Below, piece by piece: positions 43,581-51,790 of a stretch of DNA of 64,000 nucleotides (position 1 is its first letter; every line of letters starts with the position of its first letter). Position numbers and translations under genes: made by a program. Source of the DNA: Giesbergeria sp. (GTDB lineage: Bacteria > Pseudomonadota > Gammaproteobacteria > Burkholderiales > Burkholderiaceae_C); NCBI GenBank assembly GCA_023150295.1, contig JAKLLE010000006.1, positions 1-64,000 of the forward strand. Reading direction: 5' to 3'. The notes beneath the pieces are model-generated. The model was not told the origin of the DNA. It ran no database searches and saw only the letters and a program-made list of their open reading frames with translations.

Positions 43581-43850
43581 TCAGGCAAACATGCGGTGAC
43601 GAATCAGCACCGCATGTCGATGATGGCGCTCAAGCACGCCCATCCGCTCCAGCTTGACGATGATGGGGGCGATATCGGAATACAACCGGCCAACACGACC
43701 GCCTAGACACGGTAAATACAGCCAGCTGGGGTCTTCATCTGCCGGGCCGCGTTCGCGCGGCCACGAGGCGGCCAGCACCAGTTCCCAGGAGGCAACATAC
43801 ATTTCCGCGTCGGCCTGCACCAGGGCGCGGTACGCTTCCTTTGGTTTCAT
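43581..43850 (-). CDS. Early phage protein of unknown function, 89 aa
   Basis: Starts behind GAGGA at ATG 43850 and ends 14 nt before gemA. The C-terminal part (IAPIIVKLERMGVLERHHRH) could be a winged-helix element. Nothing else recognisable. Confidence 0.6.
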   Translation of the reverse strand: MKPKEAYRALVQADAEMYVASWELVLAASWPRERGPADEDPSWLYLPCLGGRVGRLYSDIAPIIVKLERMGVLERHHRHAVLIRHRMFA

Positions 43851-43853
43851 GAT

Positions 43854-44096
43854 TCATCCTCGCACCAGCGGCGCAAGCCACCAGTTCCACAGGCCCACCA
43901 GGCTGGTGAGCAGAAACACGCACTGCTGCGCGAACATGCGCCAGTGGCCGTGCCCGGCGCTGAAGGCCAGCCAGCCCACATTGCTGACCAGGAACGCGGC
44001 GAAACCCAGGCCCGGATGCACAGCACTGGCCAGCAGCGCCGCGCCCAGCATGCCGAATACGGCGGCGGTGGTTTCGATGGCGAGGGCGGCGCGCAT
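43854..44096 (-). CDS. Small membrane protein, 80 aa
   Basis: Two or three hydrophobic segments (ETTAAVFGMLGAALLASAV, GLGFAAFLVSNVGWLAFSAG, CVFLLTSLVGLWNWWLAPL) and few charges, so an inner-membrane protein. ATG 44096 overlaps the upstream stop (ATGA). In an early phage operon it could alter the host membrane or exclude other phages; nothing proves this. Confidence 0.65.
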   Translation of the reverse strand: MRAALAIETTAAVFGMLGAALLASAVHPGLGFAAFLVSNVGWLAFSAGHGHWRMFAQQCVFLLTSLVGLWNWWLAPLVRG

Positions 44097-44584
44097 CAAG
44101 CGGTGCCCTCAGCTCGCTCGACGGCCACAGCAACCGGCCCATCCGCAAGGCGCACCAGCAACGCGCCTTCGCTGCTGGTTGCCACCAGCACCTGCGCGCG
44201 CTGTGGCACCAGCGATGCGGGCAAGCACCAGCGCACCCCCGCCAGCACCACCACGCCGCCCCGCCCCACACGGCGCAGTTGCCACGGGGTGGCCGGCACA
44301 TGGGCCTTGTGTGCCTCCCACCGGGCCAGCAAAGCGGGCGAAATGCGCAGGCAATCGCCCCGGCGCAACTGCCGGATGCGGCCGCCATCCACCGCCAAAA
44401 CACGGGCAGCCTCCTGGGTACCCGTGGCAGCCACCCAGGCCAGCAAATCGGGGGGCGCGGCCAAAGCGCGCTGTGCGGGGCGTAGAGCCGCTTCCCCCAC
44501 CGCACCCCAGCCTTCCCCCTTCCTCGGTGCTACACCCGCCGGAACGGCGCGGAATGGTGCATTGCAGATGGTTTGCGCTGTCAT
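44096..44584 (-). CDS. Early phage protein with helix-turn-helix-like segment
   Basis: A 162-aa protein. Residues around 55-80 (EAARVLAVDGGRIRQLRRGD) read like a helix-turn-helix; the C-terminal half is beta-rich (LRRVGRGGVVVLAGVRWCLP, AQVLVATSSEGALLVRLADG). It overlaps the small membrane protein gene. Family not recognised. Confidence 0.6.
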   Translation of the reverse strand: MTAQTICNAPFRAVPAGVAPRKGEGWGAVGEAALRPAQRALAAPPDLLAWVAATGTQEAARVLAVDGGRIRQLRRGDCLRISPALLARWEAHKAHVPATPWQLRRVGRGGVVVLAGVRWCLPASLVPQRAQVLVATSSEGALLVRLADGPVAVAVERAEGTA

Positions 44585-44596
44585 GGTGCCCTTCGC

Positions 44597-45223
44597 TTAA
44601 AGTGCCAGGCAAAGCTGCTGCTGAATGCCCCAGCTCGGCACCCGGCGCTGGGCGGCTTTGCGCGACACCCCGTGCTGCGCCGTAGCCAAAGCCTGTGGGT
44701 TGATCAGGCCGCGCACCACCATGGCCTGCACGCTGTTGGCAATGCTGCCGGGGCTCATGCGTGGGTCAAACAGTTTGGCAATGGCCCGGTAGGGCCAGCC
44801 CTCCAGCGCCAGGCGGCGAATGAACTCCCAACGCGGGCGGCGGGCAAACCAATAGATTTCGCACTGCACCAGCGCCTTGCCGCGAAAGTGGGCATCCAGC
44901 ACGCGGTAGCACTCGCGCTGGTAGTCGAGCACAGCGTCTTTCAACTCGGGCTTGACGCGACTCGCGTCTATACCAAACAACCAGCCGTTGAGCATGTCCA
45001 AAGGCAGGCAGAGCATTTCCCGAAGTTTTCCGTCCTCGGCAACCATGGTCATGATGACCATGGTTGAAGACAGCACCAAATCACGTTGCACACGTTTGTG
45101 CTGGGAAACCCAATCCAGCCCAATAGCTTCGACGATGGGCTTCAAGGCGACATAGATTTGTCCGTCATCGCGGGCAACGGTCACCACATCGTGACCATGA
45201 AATTGGATCAGCTCTGTTTTCAT
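44597..45223 (-). CDS. P22-type antirepressor (Ant) N-terminal domain protein
   Basis: A 208-aa protein with a P22_AR_N-like domain (residues 1-120: IQFHGHDVVTVARDDGQIYV, ALKPIVEAIGLDWVSQHKRV, MLCLPLDMLNGWLFGID) and a basic helical C-terminus. Antirepressors bind the lytic repressor and start lytic growth. It overlaps the small gene upstream, which follows a C4-like RNA: the same order as c4-icd-ant in P1 and P7. Translation is probably gated by that RNA. Confidence 0.82.
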   Translation of the reverse strand: MKTELIQFHGHDVVTVARDDGQIYVALKPIVEAIGLDWVSQHKRVQRDLVLSSTMVIMTMVAEDGKLREMLCLPLDMLNGWLFGIDASRVKPELKDAVLDYQRECYRVLDAHFRGKALVQCEIYWFARRPRWEFIRRLALEGWPYRAIAKLFDPRMSPGSIANSVQAMVVRGLINPQALATAQHGVSRKAAQRRVPSWGIQQQLCLAL

Positions 45224-45504
45224 GACGTGCTTTCAGGTGTTTGGTGAAACTGGTGCGCGGCTTCGGCCAGTTCCCTGGCCCGGTCGATCTGCTGGCGCAG
45301 CGCGACGTTGAGCACGGTGAACAGCCAGCCCAGGCTGGCGCGGTCCACGTGGCCCAGACCTTCATGGCAGTTCGCCATTTGCGGGCTGATCAAGGCCTCG
45401 ATGGCCTCAAAGGGCAGGTGGTGACAGCTGATGTCGTCGATCGCGTCGATGACGTTGGCCGCGGCAATACTTGCCGGGTTCGGGCGGGGTCGAGGGTGTG
45501 CCAT
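45220..45504 (-). CDS. Small gene in icd position upstream of antirepressor
   Basis: A 94-aa protein (MAHPRPRPNPASIAAANVID, LISPQMANCHEGLGHVDRAS, LNVALRQQIDRARELAEAAH). GGAGG (45511-45515) lies 6 nt before ATG 45504; its stop overlaps the antirepressor start, so translation is coupled. In P1 the small icd frame takes this place. I see no sequence likeness that would prove an icd homologue. Confidence 0.65.
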   Translation of the reverse strand: MAHPRPRPNPASIAAANVIDAIDDISCHHLPFEAIEALISPQMANCHEGLGHVDRASLGWLFTVLNVALRQQIDRARELAEAAHQFHQTPESTS

Positions 45505-45544
45505 GAATGGCCTCCAAGAGGTTCGGTTTGCAACAACCGACGCA

Positions 45545-45752
45545 CCCGAGACCAATCGAGGGCGGCGGCTCGAACGGGTTGGTCTACCGGGAACCCCTTG
45601 CAGGAACCGGCGGAGCTTGCGCTCCCCCATCCGAGCCGCCAAAACTGGAGGCACAGACAACGAAGCCGCAGACTCTGCGACAGAGAACCTACGGCTTTCG
45701 CTGTAGGGGTTCAACGGGAGACCAATCCCGGCTGCGCTTTTTTTGCGCAGCG
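45545..45752 (-). ncRNA. C4-type antisense RNA locus
   Basis: Read on the minus strand: GCTGCGC-A7-GCGCAGC; CGGGA-TTGGTC-TCCCG; CCTACAGC-GAAA-GCCGTAGG; CTCTG-TCG-CAGAG; GGAGC-GCAA-GCTCC; a long-range GGCGGCTCG/CGAGCCGCC stem; AGACCAA; then TTGGTCT again upstream of the small gene. Two GNRA tetraloops and complementary TTGGTCT/AGACCAA elements show a structured, switching RNA. The spurious peptide across it (PLRKKSAAGIGLPLNPYSES) is one I recall from many prophages with C4 RNA. Ends are approximate. Confidence 0.72.
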
Positions 45753-45788
45753 GGCGAACTGTACCCGAATTGGAGTCCCGCATCAATT

Positions 45789-46409
45789 TCATACCGCCGC
45801 CACATCCAGGCTGATAGCCTTGTACTCACCCGTACCCTCGTCACGCTCGTAGAAGCGCACATAGGGCGTGGTGCTTGCCGTCTTGGTGCTGTCGGCAATG
45901 GCCTGCATGGCTTGCTTCCAGGCTTCGTCCTGAATATCCAAGGAGCGCAGGCCCAGCACACGGCCGGTGTTGATCTTGCCCTCCTTGTCGGTCTGGAAGG
46001 CGTGGTTCACCAGCGCACGGATGTTGTCGTTTGCGTCCTTGCTCCAGGCCTGCACGCATTCGTCGATGAGGGCCTTTGCGGCCAGGAGCTGCTCGCCAAA
46101 GACCAGGCGGTCTTGCATCTGGCGCACCAGCTTGAACTTGCCGTCGAAGCTGGTCAGCGTGACGTTGCCCTTTTCGCCGCCGGTCTTGACGCCGTACTGC
46201 TCCATGCTGGTGGCCACCAGCGCGGCTACTTCCTGCATGGCCTTGGCCTTGAACTCGGCCAGGCCGTCGCGGCGCTGCTTGGCCATGTGGCACAGGTCGG
46301 TCACCACCTGGTGGCGCAGCTTGTCGATGTCTTTGACCTTGGACTCGGGGATGAGGTTGCCGCTGGCGTCTTGCCAGTAGCCGGGGGGGATGGTGCTTGG
46401 GGTTGCCAT
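45789..46409 (-). CDS. DUF3164 family phage protein
   Basis: A 206-aa protein (PPGYWQDASGNLIPESKVKD, MATSMEQYG-type core, NVTLTSFDGKFKLVRQMQDR, LRSLDIQDEAWKQAMQAIAD). DUF3164 proteins are common in Mu-like early regions and may bind DNA or RNA; function is unknown. AAGGAG precedes ATG 46409. Confidence 0.85.
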   Translation of the reverse strand: MATPSTIPPGYWQDASGNLIPESKVKDIDKLRHQVVTDLCHMAKQRRDGLAEFKAKAMQEVAALVATSMEQYGVKTGGEKGNVTLTSFDGKFKLVRQMQDRLVFGEQLLAAKALIDECVQAWSKDANDNIRALVNHAFQTDKEGKINTGRVLGLRSLDIQDEAWKQAMQAIADSTKTASTTPYVRFYERDEGTGEYKAISLDVAAV

Positions 46410-46441
46410 GGGAAGGCTCCTTTGAGTGAATGTGTGTGCGG

Positions 46442-46846
46442 TCAGCAACGAAAGCCACGGCTTGCGTAGCGCTGGAAGTCCAGCGCGCCAGGGCGGGCGG
46501 GCGTCATGGGCGGGGGCACGTAGGTGCCTTGCATCACGTTGATGCGCCGGGGCGGCACCAGTACGGGCGGGGCGCTGGGGACGCTGGGGGCGCTGGGGGC
46601 GCTGGGGGGCAGCGTGGGCAGGGCTGTGCGCGCACGGGGCGCCACAAGCCACAGCATGGCGCCGCTGGCGTCCCAGGCAATGTCGAGCCAGTTGCCGTCC
46701 ACCAGGTTGGACAGGCGCTTGCGCAGCTTGCTGCGGCCTTCATCGGCAAAGTGCGGCAGCAGCTCGTCCAGCGTGGCCGCGCCATGTTGTTTGAGGTGTG
46801 CCACCACGGCGGCGCTTTGTTTGCACAGGGTTGGTTTGCGGCTCAT
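46442..46846 (-). CDS. Early phage protein with winged-helix N-terminus
   Basis: A 134-aa protein. Residues 1-55 (KQSAAVVAHLKQHGAATLDE, KLRKRLSNLVDGNWLDIAWD) resemble a winged helix; then a Ser/Ala/Pro repeat linker, then a Pro-rich tail (RRINVMQGTYVPPPMTPARP). ATG 46846 overlaps the upstream stop. Probably a regulator; the family is not named here. Confidence 0.68.
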   Translation of the reverse strand: MSRKPTLCKQSAAVVAHLKQHGAATLDELLPHFADEGRSKLRKRLSNLVDGNWLDIAWDASGAMLWLVAPRARTALPTLPPSAPSAPSVPSAPPVLVPPRRINVMQGTYVPPPMTPARPGALDFQRYASRGFRC

Positions 46847-47436
46847 TGCTGGCCTTTCGTTTTGGCGATGTGCTCGCGCATGGCGCGCACGGTGGGGGAT
46901 GTGCCCGGCTGCGCCGCTGCAGGCGTAGGCCGGGTGGCGGCGGCAGGCTGGGCCTGTTGCACCAGCGCGGCCACGCTGGCCGGGCCGTTGGTGGTGGCGG
47001 CACGGGGGCCGGTGCGCAACTGCTGCTCGCGTTGCTGCTCTGCGCTGGCCTCGTGCTTGTCGGCCATGCCCGCAAGGATGGCGAACAGGTAGCCGTGGCC
47101 CTTCATGGGCAGCTCCAGGCGCTGCGCATCACGGGCGGCCAGCATCTGATCGATGGCCTGCGCCCAGGCGGCCAGGGGCGCTTCCCAGTCGCGGCCCTTG
47201 TGGGTGATGGCCTGGCGCTCCAGGTCGGGCAGCAGTTGCAGGATCAGCTTGATCTTCTTGGCAGAAGTCAGCCGCTGCTTCGGGGGCGTGAACAGCGCCA
47301 GGTACTGCAGCACCCTGGCGCCCAGCGGGATGCTCACGCTGGCCAGGCGCGCCAGGGCGCGCTGGTCCTGCTCGTGGGCAAACAGCACGGCCAAGTCCAG
47401 CTCGGAGCCGCAGGTGGGGCAAGAAAGGTCGCTCAC
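46843..47436 (-). CDS. Zinc-ribbon early phage protein, 197 aa
   Basis: Starts MSDLSCPTCGSELDL, a single CxxC that may form half a zinc site. The middle (YLALFTPPKQRLTSAKKIKL, ILQLLPDLERQAITHKGRDW) is helical and basic, and the C-terminus is disordered and Ala/Gln-rich. Similar proteins occur near transposition genes of Mu-like phages; the role is unknown. Confidence 0.68.
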   Translation of the reverse strand: MSDLSCPTCGSELDLAVLFAHEQDQRALARLASVSIPLGARVLQYLALFTPPKQRLTSAKKIKLILQLLPDLERQAITHKGRDWEAPLAAWAQAIDQMLAARDAQRLELPMKGHGYLFAILAGMADKHEASAEQQREQQLRTGPRAATTNGPASVAALVQQAQPAAATRPTPAAAQPGTSPTVRAMREHIAKTKGQQ

Positions 47437-47732
47437 AGCGGCCAGCCTTTCGCGTGCAGCACGCCTGCGGCAAAGCCCAGCAGGCCGGACGCCAGCAGCA
47501 CTGCCATGGCCCCCAGCACCAGGCGCTGCCAGGGTGCCAGGCGCACGGCCCTGCGGCGCGGCCCCTGCTCAATGGCGCCGGGGGCAAAGTAGTAGCCACC
47601 CGCAGCAGGCTTGCCCTGCGCTTTGCTGGTGCGGGGCAGGGTGTCGGTGTCGTGCGTGCAGGTGCAGCCTGGGCCGGGGCGGCCCTGGCACACGCGCAGC
47701 GCGTCGCAAGTGCGGGGGGTGTGGATGTTCAT
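47433..47732 (-). CDS. Single-pass membrane protein, 99 aa
   Basis: A Cys-containing N-terminus (RVCQGRPGPGCTCTHDTDTL) and one membrane helix near the C-terminus (LVLGAMAVLLASGLLGFAAG). It overlaps both neighbours by 4 nt, so it is translated with them. Function unknown. Confidence 0.62.
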   Translation of the reverse strand: MNIHTPRTCDALRVCQGRPGPGCTCTHDTDTLPRTSKAQGKPAAGGYYFAPGAIEQGPRRRAVRLAPWQRLVLGAMAVLLASGLLGFAAGVLHAKGWPL

Positions 47733-47887
47733 GCGCCAGCCCTCCGGATGAACATGGCGGCCACGCTGCGCGCCTCGGGGAAATCGGCCAGCGTTTGCAG
47801 CACGGCTTCAAAGCCGTCGGCAAACAGGCCGGTGTAGCGGCCCCTGCTGCCGTCGCCCATGGTGATCTTGATGCGGTAGATGGCCAT
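47729..47887 (-). CDS. Small early phage protein, 52 aa
   Basis: MAIYRIKITMGDGSRGRYTG starts at ATG 47887, 3 nt after the MuB-like stop, and its own stop overlaps the next start (ATGA). Sequence is coding-like (LFADGFEAVLQTLADFPEAR). Overlap on both sides supports it as a real gene. Function unknown. Confidence 0.65.
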   Translation of the reverse strand: MAIYRIKITMGDGSRGRYTGLFADGFEAVLQTLADFPEARSVAAMFIRRAGA

Positions 47888-47890
47888 GGC

Positions 47891-48895
47891 TCAGCACCCT
47901 GCAATGACCTGGGCGTCCACCTTGGGGAAGCCCACGGCGGCAGCGGCATTGAGGGCGCGGCACACCAGGTTGTTGACGACCAGCGGGTAACACACGCTGA
48001 CGGCGTCGCTGATGCGGCCGCCACGGGGCACGCTGATCAGACGGGCGCGGATGGCGTCCATGGCGTCAGCGTCCAGCACGTCGGCCACGTTGATGCCTGC
48101 GCGGTCGAACTTGTGGGTGAGGTAGCCCGAGAGGTCGTTATCCAGCGGCTCCATGACGATTTGCTCGCAGCGCTGCACGATTTCGCGCACCTCGGGGTTG
48201 CGCTCATCCAGCAGATTGCGCAGTTCGGGCTGGCCGATCAGGGCTACGCCCAGCAGTCGGCGCATGCCGTGCTTCATCTCCAAGAAGTTCTTGAGCTGCT
48301 TGAGCGTGTCCACCGGCAGGCGGTGGGCTTCTTCAATGAGCAGCAGGTGGGTGTAGCCCGCCGTGAGGCTGCCCGCCAGCAGCGCGTTGATTTGCGCGCT
48401 GCGGTCGTCGGGGTTGCTTTTGCGCGGCACACCTGCGCCCAAGGCGCGGAACATGGCAGCCTCGATATGGGTGGGCTGCATCGGGTTGCCCGTGGCCCGC
48501 GCCCGTGCCCGTGCGTAGGGCTGGATCAGCACCACCGGCTTGCGCTCTTCGCGGATGCGCTCCTGCAGGTCTTCGCGCAGCGTGGTTTTGCCGCTGCCGC
48601 TCTCGCCAATGATGGCCACAAAGCCGTGGCGCTGGGCGCATTCCCACAGCGCTGCGCGCACGTAGCGCCCGCTTTGGCTGGCAAACACGTCGGCGCGGCT
48701 CTGGATGTCATCCACAAAGGGGTTGCGCTTGAGCTTGAAGTGCTCGCGCGCTGCGGGGGTCAGGGTTTCGTTTTTGAGTAACATGCTGTCTTCCTCCTGG
48801 GTTTCGGTTGCCGGGTTGGCATTGGGGTTCACGGGGGCGGCCTCGGCGTGTTGCAAGCACGCCGGGGCCAACTTGTTTTGAGGGGCGCCGGTCAC
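47891..48895 (-). CDS. MuB-like AAA ATPase, transposition target selector
   Basis: A 334-aa AAA ATPase: Walker A GESGSGKTTLRED, Walker B LLLIEEAHRLP, sensor region GVALIGQPELRNLL. In Mu, MuB binds target DNA, stimulates the transposase and gives target immunity. Its start overlaps the transposase stop. The first 37 residues look disordered; an internal ATG at MLLKNETLTP is a possible alternative start. It belongs to the TniB/ExeA-like type seen in BcepMu-like phages. Confidence 0.88.
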   Translation of the reverse strand: MTGAPQNKLAPACLQHAEAAPVNPNANPATETQEEDSMLLKNETLTPAAREHFKLKRNPFVDDIQSRADVFASQSGRYVRAALWECAQRHGFVAIIGESGSGKTTLREDLQERIREERKPVVLIQPYARARARATGNPMQPTHIEAAMFRALGAGVPRKSNPDDRSAQINALLAGSLTAGYTHLLLIEEAHRLPVDTLKQLKNFLEMKHGMRRLLGVALIGQPELRNLLDERNPEVREIVQRCEQIVMEPLDNDLSGYLTHKFDRAGINVADVLDADAMDAIRARLISVPRGGRISDAVSVCYPLVVNNLVCRALNAAAAVGFPKVDAQVIAGC

Positions 48896-50664
48896 TGGCC
48901 GCCCCCCACTACGCGCAGGCCAGCACGCACCGTCAGGCGGGCGGCCAGGGCGTCGATTTCGGGCTCCGGCACGCCGTCTGGGTGCAGGTTCTTGAGCGTG
49001 CCCAACAGCTCAGGCGACATGGCCACGCCCTTGGCCACCAGGGCCTTGGCCGCTTCGAAGTGGGTGAGCAGCTCGGGCGCGGCCTGGGCCACGCGGGTGG
49101 TGGTGCTCAGCTCGGTGCCACGGCGTGGCAGGAACGTGGGAAGGGTGGCTTCCACGATGTGTTTTTCGGGGTCAATGCGGCCGCCCAGCGGCAAGGCCTT
49201 GGCCTTGCGTTTTGCGGCGGCTTCTTCCAGCGTGGTAGCGCCCATGGCCAGCAGCTCCAGCTCTTTGCGGTGCAGGTCGGCCTGTGTGTCTGCGTGGCGC
49301 CGGTAGTCTTCGTCAATGACGTTGCTGTGTTCGCCCAGGCTGAAGCCGTCCTCGCCCTTGGCCACCAGTGGAGCTGTGTGCAGCAGCTCATTGCCTTCGG
49401 CGTCCTGATCCACCACCAGGACGGCGTTGTCCTGGTAGGGGCTGAAGGTGACCATGAGCTTTTCGCCCACCATGACGCGGGGCACGCCGCTTACGTCATA
49501 CTGCGCGCCCTTGAACTCGACGCGCAGGTGGTCAGACACCTTGCGTGAGATGGGGGTGTGCGTGAGCAGCTCGCGGCACAGCTCTGGCGATGGTGCAATG
49601 CGCAGCTGCTCGGGCTGGATGGTCATCCACTGCGCAGCGCGGGTTTTTCTGTGGCGGCTGTGCACCTGGGTGGCGTTGAACCAGCGCAGCCAGCGGGCCA
49701 CTCGGGCATTGAGGTCGGCCAGGCTTTGCACGGGCTTGAGGCGCAGGCCGCTTTCAAACTCGCGCTCCAGAATGTTGCGGGCGTTTTCCACCTGGCCGGT
49801 GGCGCGGGCATTCTCTGGGGCATGGGCGATGGGCTTGACCTGCAGGCGCCGCAGCAGGTTCTTGAACATGCCACTGGTGTTGGCGCTGCCCATGTCCATC
49901 ATCAAAATGAAGGGCACGCCGTAGAACGGGTCTTCGCCCCGTTGCTGAATGGCAGCAATGAAGCTCTCGGCAATGTTGGCCGCGCTCTCGCCGTCGAACA
50001 CATAGCAGGCAAACAGGGAGCCGCTGTTGTGGTCGGTGACCTCGTAGCTCCACACCCGGCGGTCTTCAATGCGCTTGAGGTTCTTGGGCTTGTTCTTGTT
50101 GAACTTTTTGGCCTCCATCACCTGTAGGCCCATCTCCTGCGGGTTGGTGGTTTCCAGGTAGTACAGCACGCACAGGCTGGCGTCGATCTGCCAGACGTGG
50201 TTGGGGTGCAAGCTGCGAAGCTCGCGGGCGGGGGCAGGCTGGAGCATCTGGTCGGGGTGCAGGCCATACACACGCATGGCACGGGCAATGGCGCTGGTGG
50301 ACAGGGGCTTGCATTCACCGGTTTCAGGGTCGATGCGCTCGGCCCGGATGGCGCCGTTGGCGCGCAACGCATCCACGGCGTGGCCGATGGTGTACAGGCG
50401 CTTGTTGTTTTTGCGCATGCTCTCCATCACCATCACGGCGATGAGCTTGGCTTCGTCCCGTGTAAGGGCAACCTCCCCGGCGTCGCTGCGCTTGCGGCGC
50501 TGCGGGCGCACGGTGGCAATTTGCAACTTCCGGTACACGGTGGCGCGTGATTTGCCCGTGGCGGAGCACAGCTGGGCCACCAGCGCGCCTTTTTGGCCGT
50601 GCTTGGCCTCGGGCACGCGGGCTTGCACCAGCGCTTCGTTGATGGCAGGGGTTGCGGGGGCCAT
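48892..50664 (-). CDS. MuA-like DDE transposase
   Basis: A 590-aa DDE recombinase that joins phage ends to target DNA and replicates the phage by transposition. Catalytic candidates: Asp in VWQIDASLCVL, Asp in ILMMDMGSANTSG, Glu in ATGQVENARNILEREFE. N-terminal helix-turn-helix segments bind end sites, and a C-terminal Mu-type beta-barrel and tail (HPDGVPEPEIDALAAR) follow. It is shorter than Mu A. It is coupled to the MuB-like gene. Confidence 0.92.
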   Translation of the reverse strand: MAPATPAINEALVQARVPEAKHGQKGALVAQLCSATGKSRATVYRKLQIATVRPQRRKRSDAGEVALTRDEAKLIAVMVMESMRKNNKRLYTIGHAVDALRANGAIRAERIDPETGECKPLSTSAIARAMRVYGLHPDQMLQPAPARELRSLHPNHVWQIDASLCVLYYLETTNPQEMGLQVMEAKKFNKNKPKNLKRIEDRRVWSYEVTDHNSGSLFACYVFDGESAANIAESFIAAIQQRGEDPFYGVPFILMMDMGSANTSGMFKNLLRRLQVKPIAHAPENARATGQVENARNILEREFESGLRLKPVQSLADLNARVARWLRWFNATQVHSRHRKTRAAQWMTIQPEQLRIAPSPELCRELLTHTPISRKVSDHLRVEFKGAQYDVSGVPRVMVGEKLMVTFSPYQDNAVLVVDQDAEGNELLHTAPLVAKGEDGFSLGEHSNVIDEDYRRHADTQADLHRKELELLAMGATTLEEAAAKRKAKALPLGGRIDPEKHIVEATLPTFLPRRGTELSTTTRVAQAAPELLTHFEAAKALVAKGVAMSPELLGTLKNLHPDGVPEPEIDALAARLTVRAGLRVVGGGQ

Positions 50665-50674
50665 GGCGCAGCCC

Positions 50675-51580
50675 TTATTCCTTGTCCCACTCGGCCATAT
50701 CGGCGGCGAGCTTCTGGTCGGCCGCGTTGCTGACGTCGGGCAGATTGAACTCTTGTCGCAGGGCGTTGAGCTGCGCTTGCACCTGGCCTACCAGGCCAGA
50801 CATGTACACGTTGTGCAGGCCGCGCTCTTCACCGTGGTTGTTGAGGGCGATGAGCGCCTGGCGCAGGCCGCCCATAATGGCGCCCTCGGCATCGTCGGCG
50901 ATGCTGGCGGCCTCCTTCTTCAGCTTGGCCAGGGCCTCATTGGGGGGCAGGCGCTTGACCAGGCGCGCCTCTTCGTGCAGCTCGGTATTGACTGCCGTGA
51001 GGCGCTCCACCTGGTTTTTTTGCTTGGCGGCCTCGGCGCGTTCTTTGTACACGGCGGCGCGCAGTTGCTTGACGGACATGGTGGCTACGTCGTCCAGGGC
51101 CAGCTCACCCGTTTCCCCTTCGCCCATCAGTTCATCTACTTGGGTGTCGTCCAGCGGCAGCAGTTCTGCAGCTTTAGTGAATCCGATCTTCTCCAAACCG
51201 TTCGATATCGAACGGTTTGCAAACCTCCGGGTAATAGTCATGTACTTGCTGGCAGCCGGACGACTGAGTTCAAGGCGGGCCAGTGCAGGCTCCCATTCGC
51301 CATATCCGCACGCCTCTCGCAGCAACAACAGATAGGCGCCAAGCTCAAAAATGGCCATGCCAATGCGACGAATGGCGTCCTTGGCAGAGTTCTCGAGCGC
51401 GCCGGGGTCGGTGCTGCCCTGGTAGTTGAGCTGCAGGGCCAGCGCGCTGACGCGCTCGTTTTGCTCCAGCTTGGCCACTGCCAACTGGTTGGCGGCGGCA
51501 ATTTCGCTGCGCGCGGCTTCTTCGATGAAGGGGGCTTCTTTGCTTGCGGGGGCGGGGGTTGCGGTGCGTCCGGTTTTCAT
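50675..51580 (-). CDS. DUF3102 / ParB-like early phage protein
   Basis: A 301-aa protein with a DUF3102-type core (NSAKDAIRRIGMAIFELGAY, CGYGEWEPALARLELSRPAA, SKYMTITRRFA), a probable helix-turn-helix, and a coiled-coil C-terminus. Such proteins are linked to replication or chromosome segregation factors in phages. A 26-bp perfect palindrome (51194-51219) lies inside its coding sequence at NRSISNG. Confidence 0.78.
   Translation of the reverse strand: MKTGRTATPAPASKEAPFIEEAARSEIAAANQLAVAKLEQNERVSALALQLNYQGSTDPGALENSAKDAIRRIGMAIFELGAYLLLLREACGYGEWEPALARLELSRPAASKYMTITRRFANRSISNGLEKIGFTKAAELLPLDDTQVDELMGEGETGELALDDVATMSVKQLRAAVYKERAEAAKQKNQVERLTAVNTELHEEARLVKRLPPNEALAKLKKEAASIADDAEGAIMGGLRQALIALNNHGEERGLHNVYMSGLVGQVQAQLNALRQEFNLPDVSNAADQKLAADMAEWDKE
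51194..51219. promoter_or_regulatory. Perfect 26-bp palindrome inside DUF3102 gene
   Basis: Half-site CAAACCGTTCGAT is followed at once by its exact complement. Chance occurrence of 13 matched pairs is very unlikely. It is about 9 kb into the early operon, roughly mid-prophage. Candidate roles are a binding site for the DUF3102 protein or repressor, a centromere-like site, or a transposition enhancer; none is proved. Confidence 0.7.
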
Positions 51581-51586
51581 GATGGC

Positions 51587-51790
51587 TTAGATGTCAATGA
51601 CTTCGGTTTGAGAAACGATGGAGGTGCGCCAGTCGGCGGGCGAAACCTTGGCAAGCGCGGCCAGAGCGGCATGTGCATGGCCTTTGGCAGAGTCGGCAAC
51701 CTGGTGGAGCTCGCATTCCAGATTCGGAATAACGACGCGAGTGAACGAGTCGCCCGGTGGGTACACGGCTACGGAAAAGAGCTGTTTCAT
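51587..51790 (-). CDS. Small early phage protein, 67 aa
   Basis: MKQLFSVAVYPPGDSFTRVV continues into a helical segment (HAHAALAALAKVSPADWRTS). Its start overlaps the upstream stop. No family recognised. Confidence 0.58.
   Translation of the reverse strand: MKQLFSVAVYPPGDSFTRVVIPNLECELHQVADSAKGHAHAALAALAKVSPADWRTSIVSQTEVIDI

Noticed and set aside
45505..45792. N-terminal extension of the small gene at 45220 through the C4 region
   Set aside because: The extension reads through the RNA hairpins; GGAGG at 45511-45515 and ATG 45504 give a better start.
45507..46469. Plus-strand frame through the C4 region and DUF3164 gene
   Set aside because: It crosses structured RNA and the antisense of DUF3164; not a plausible protein.
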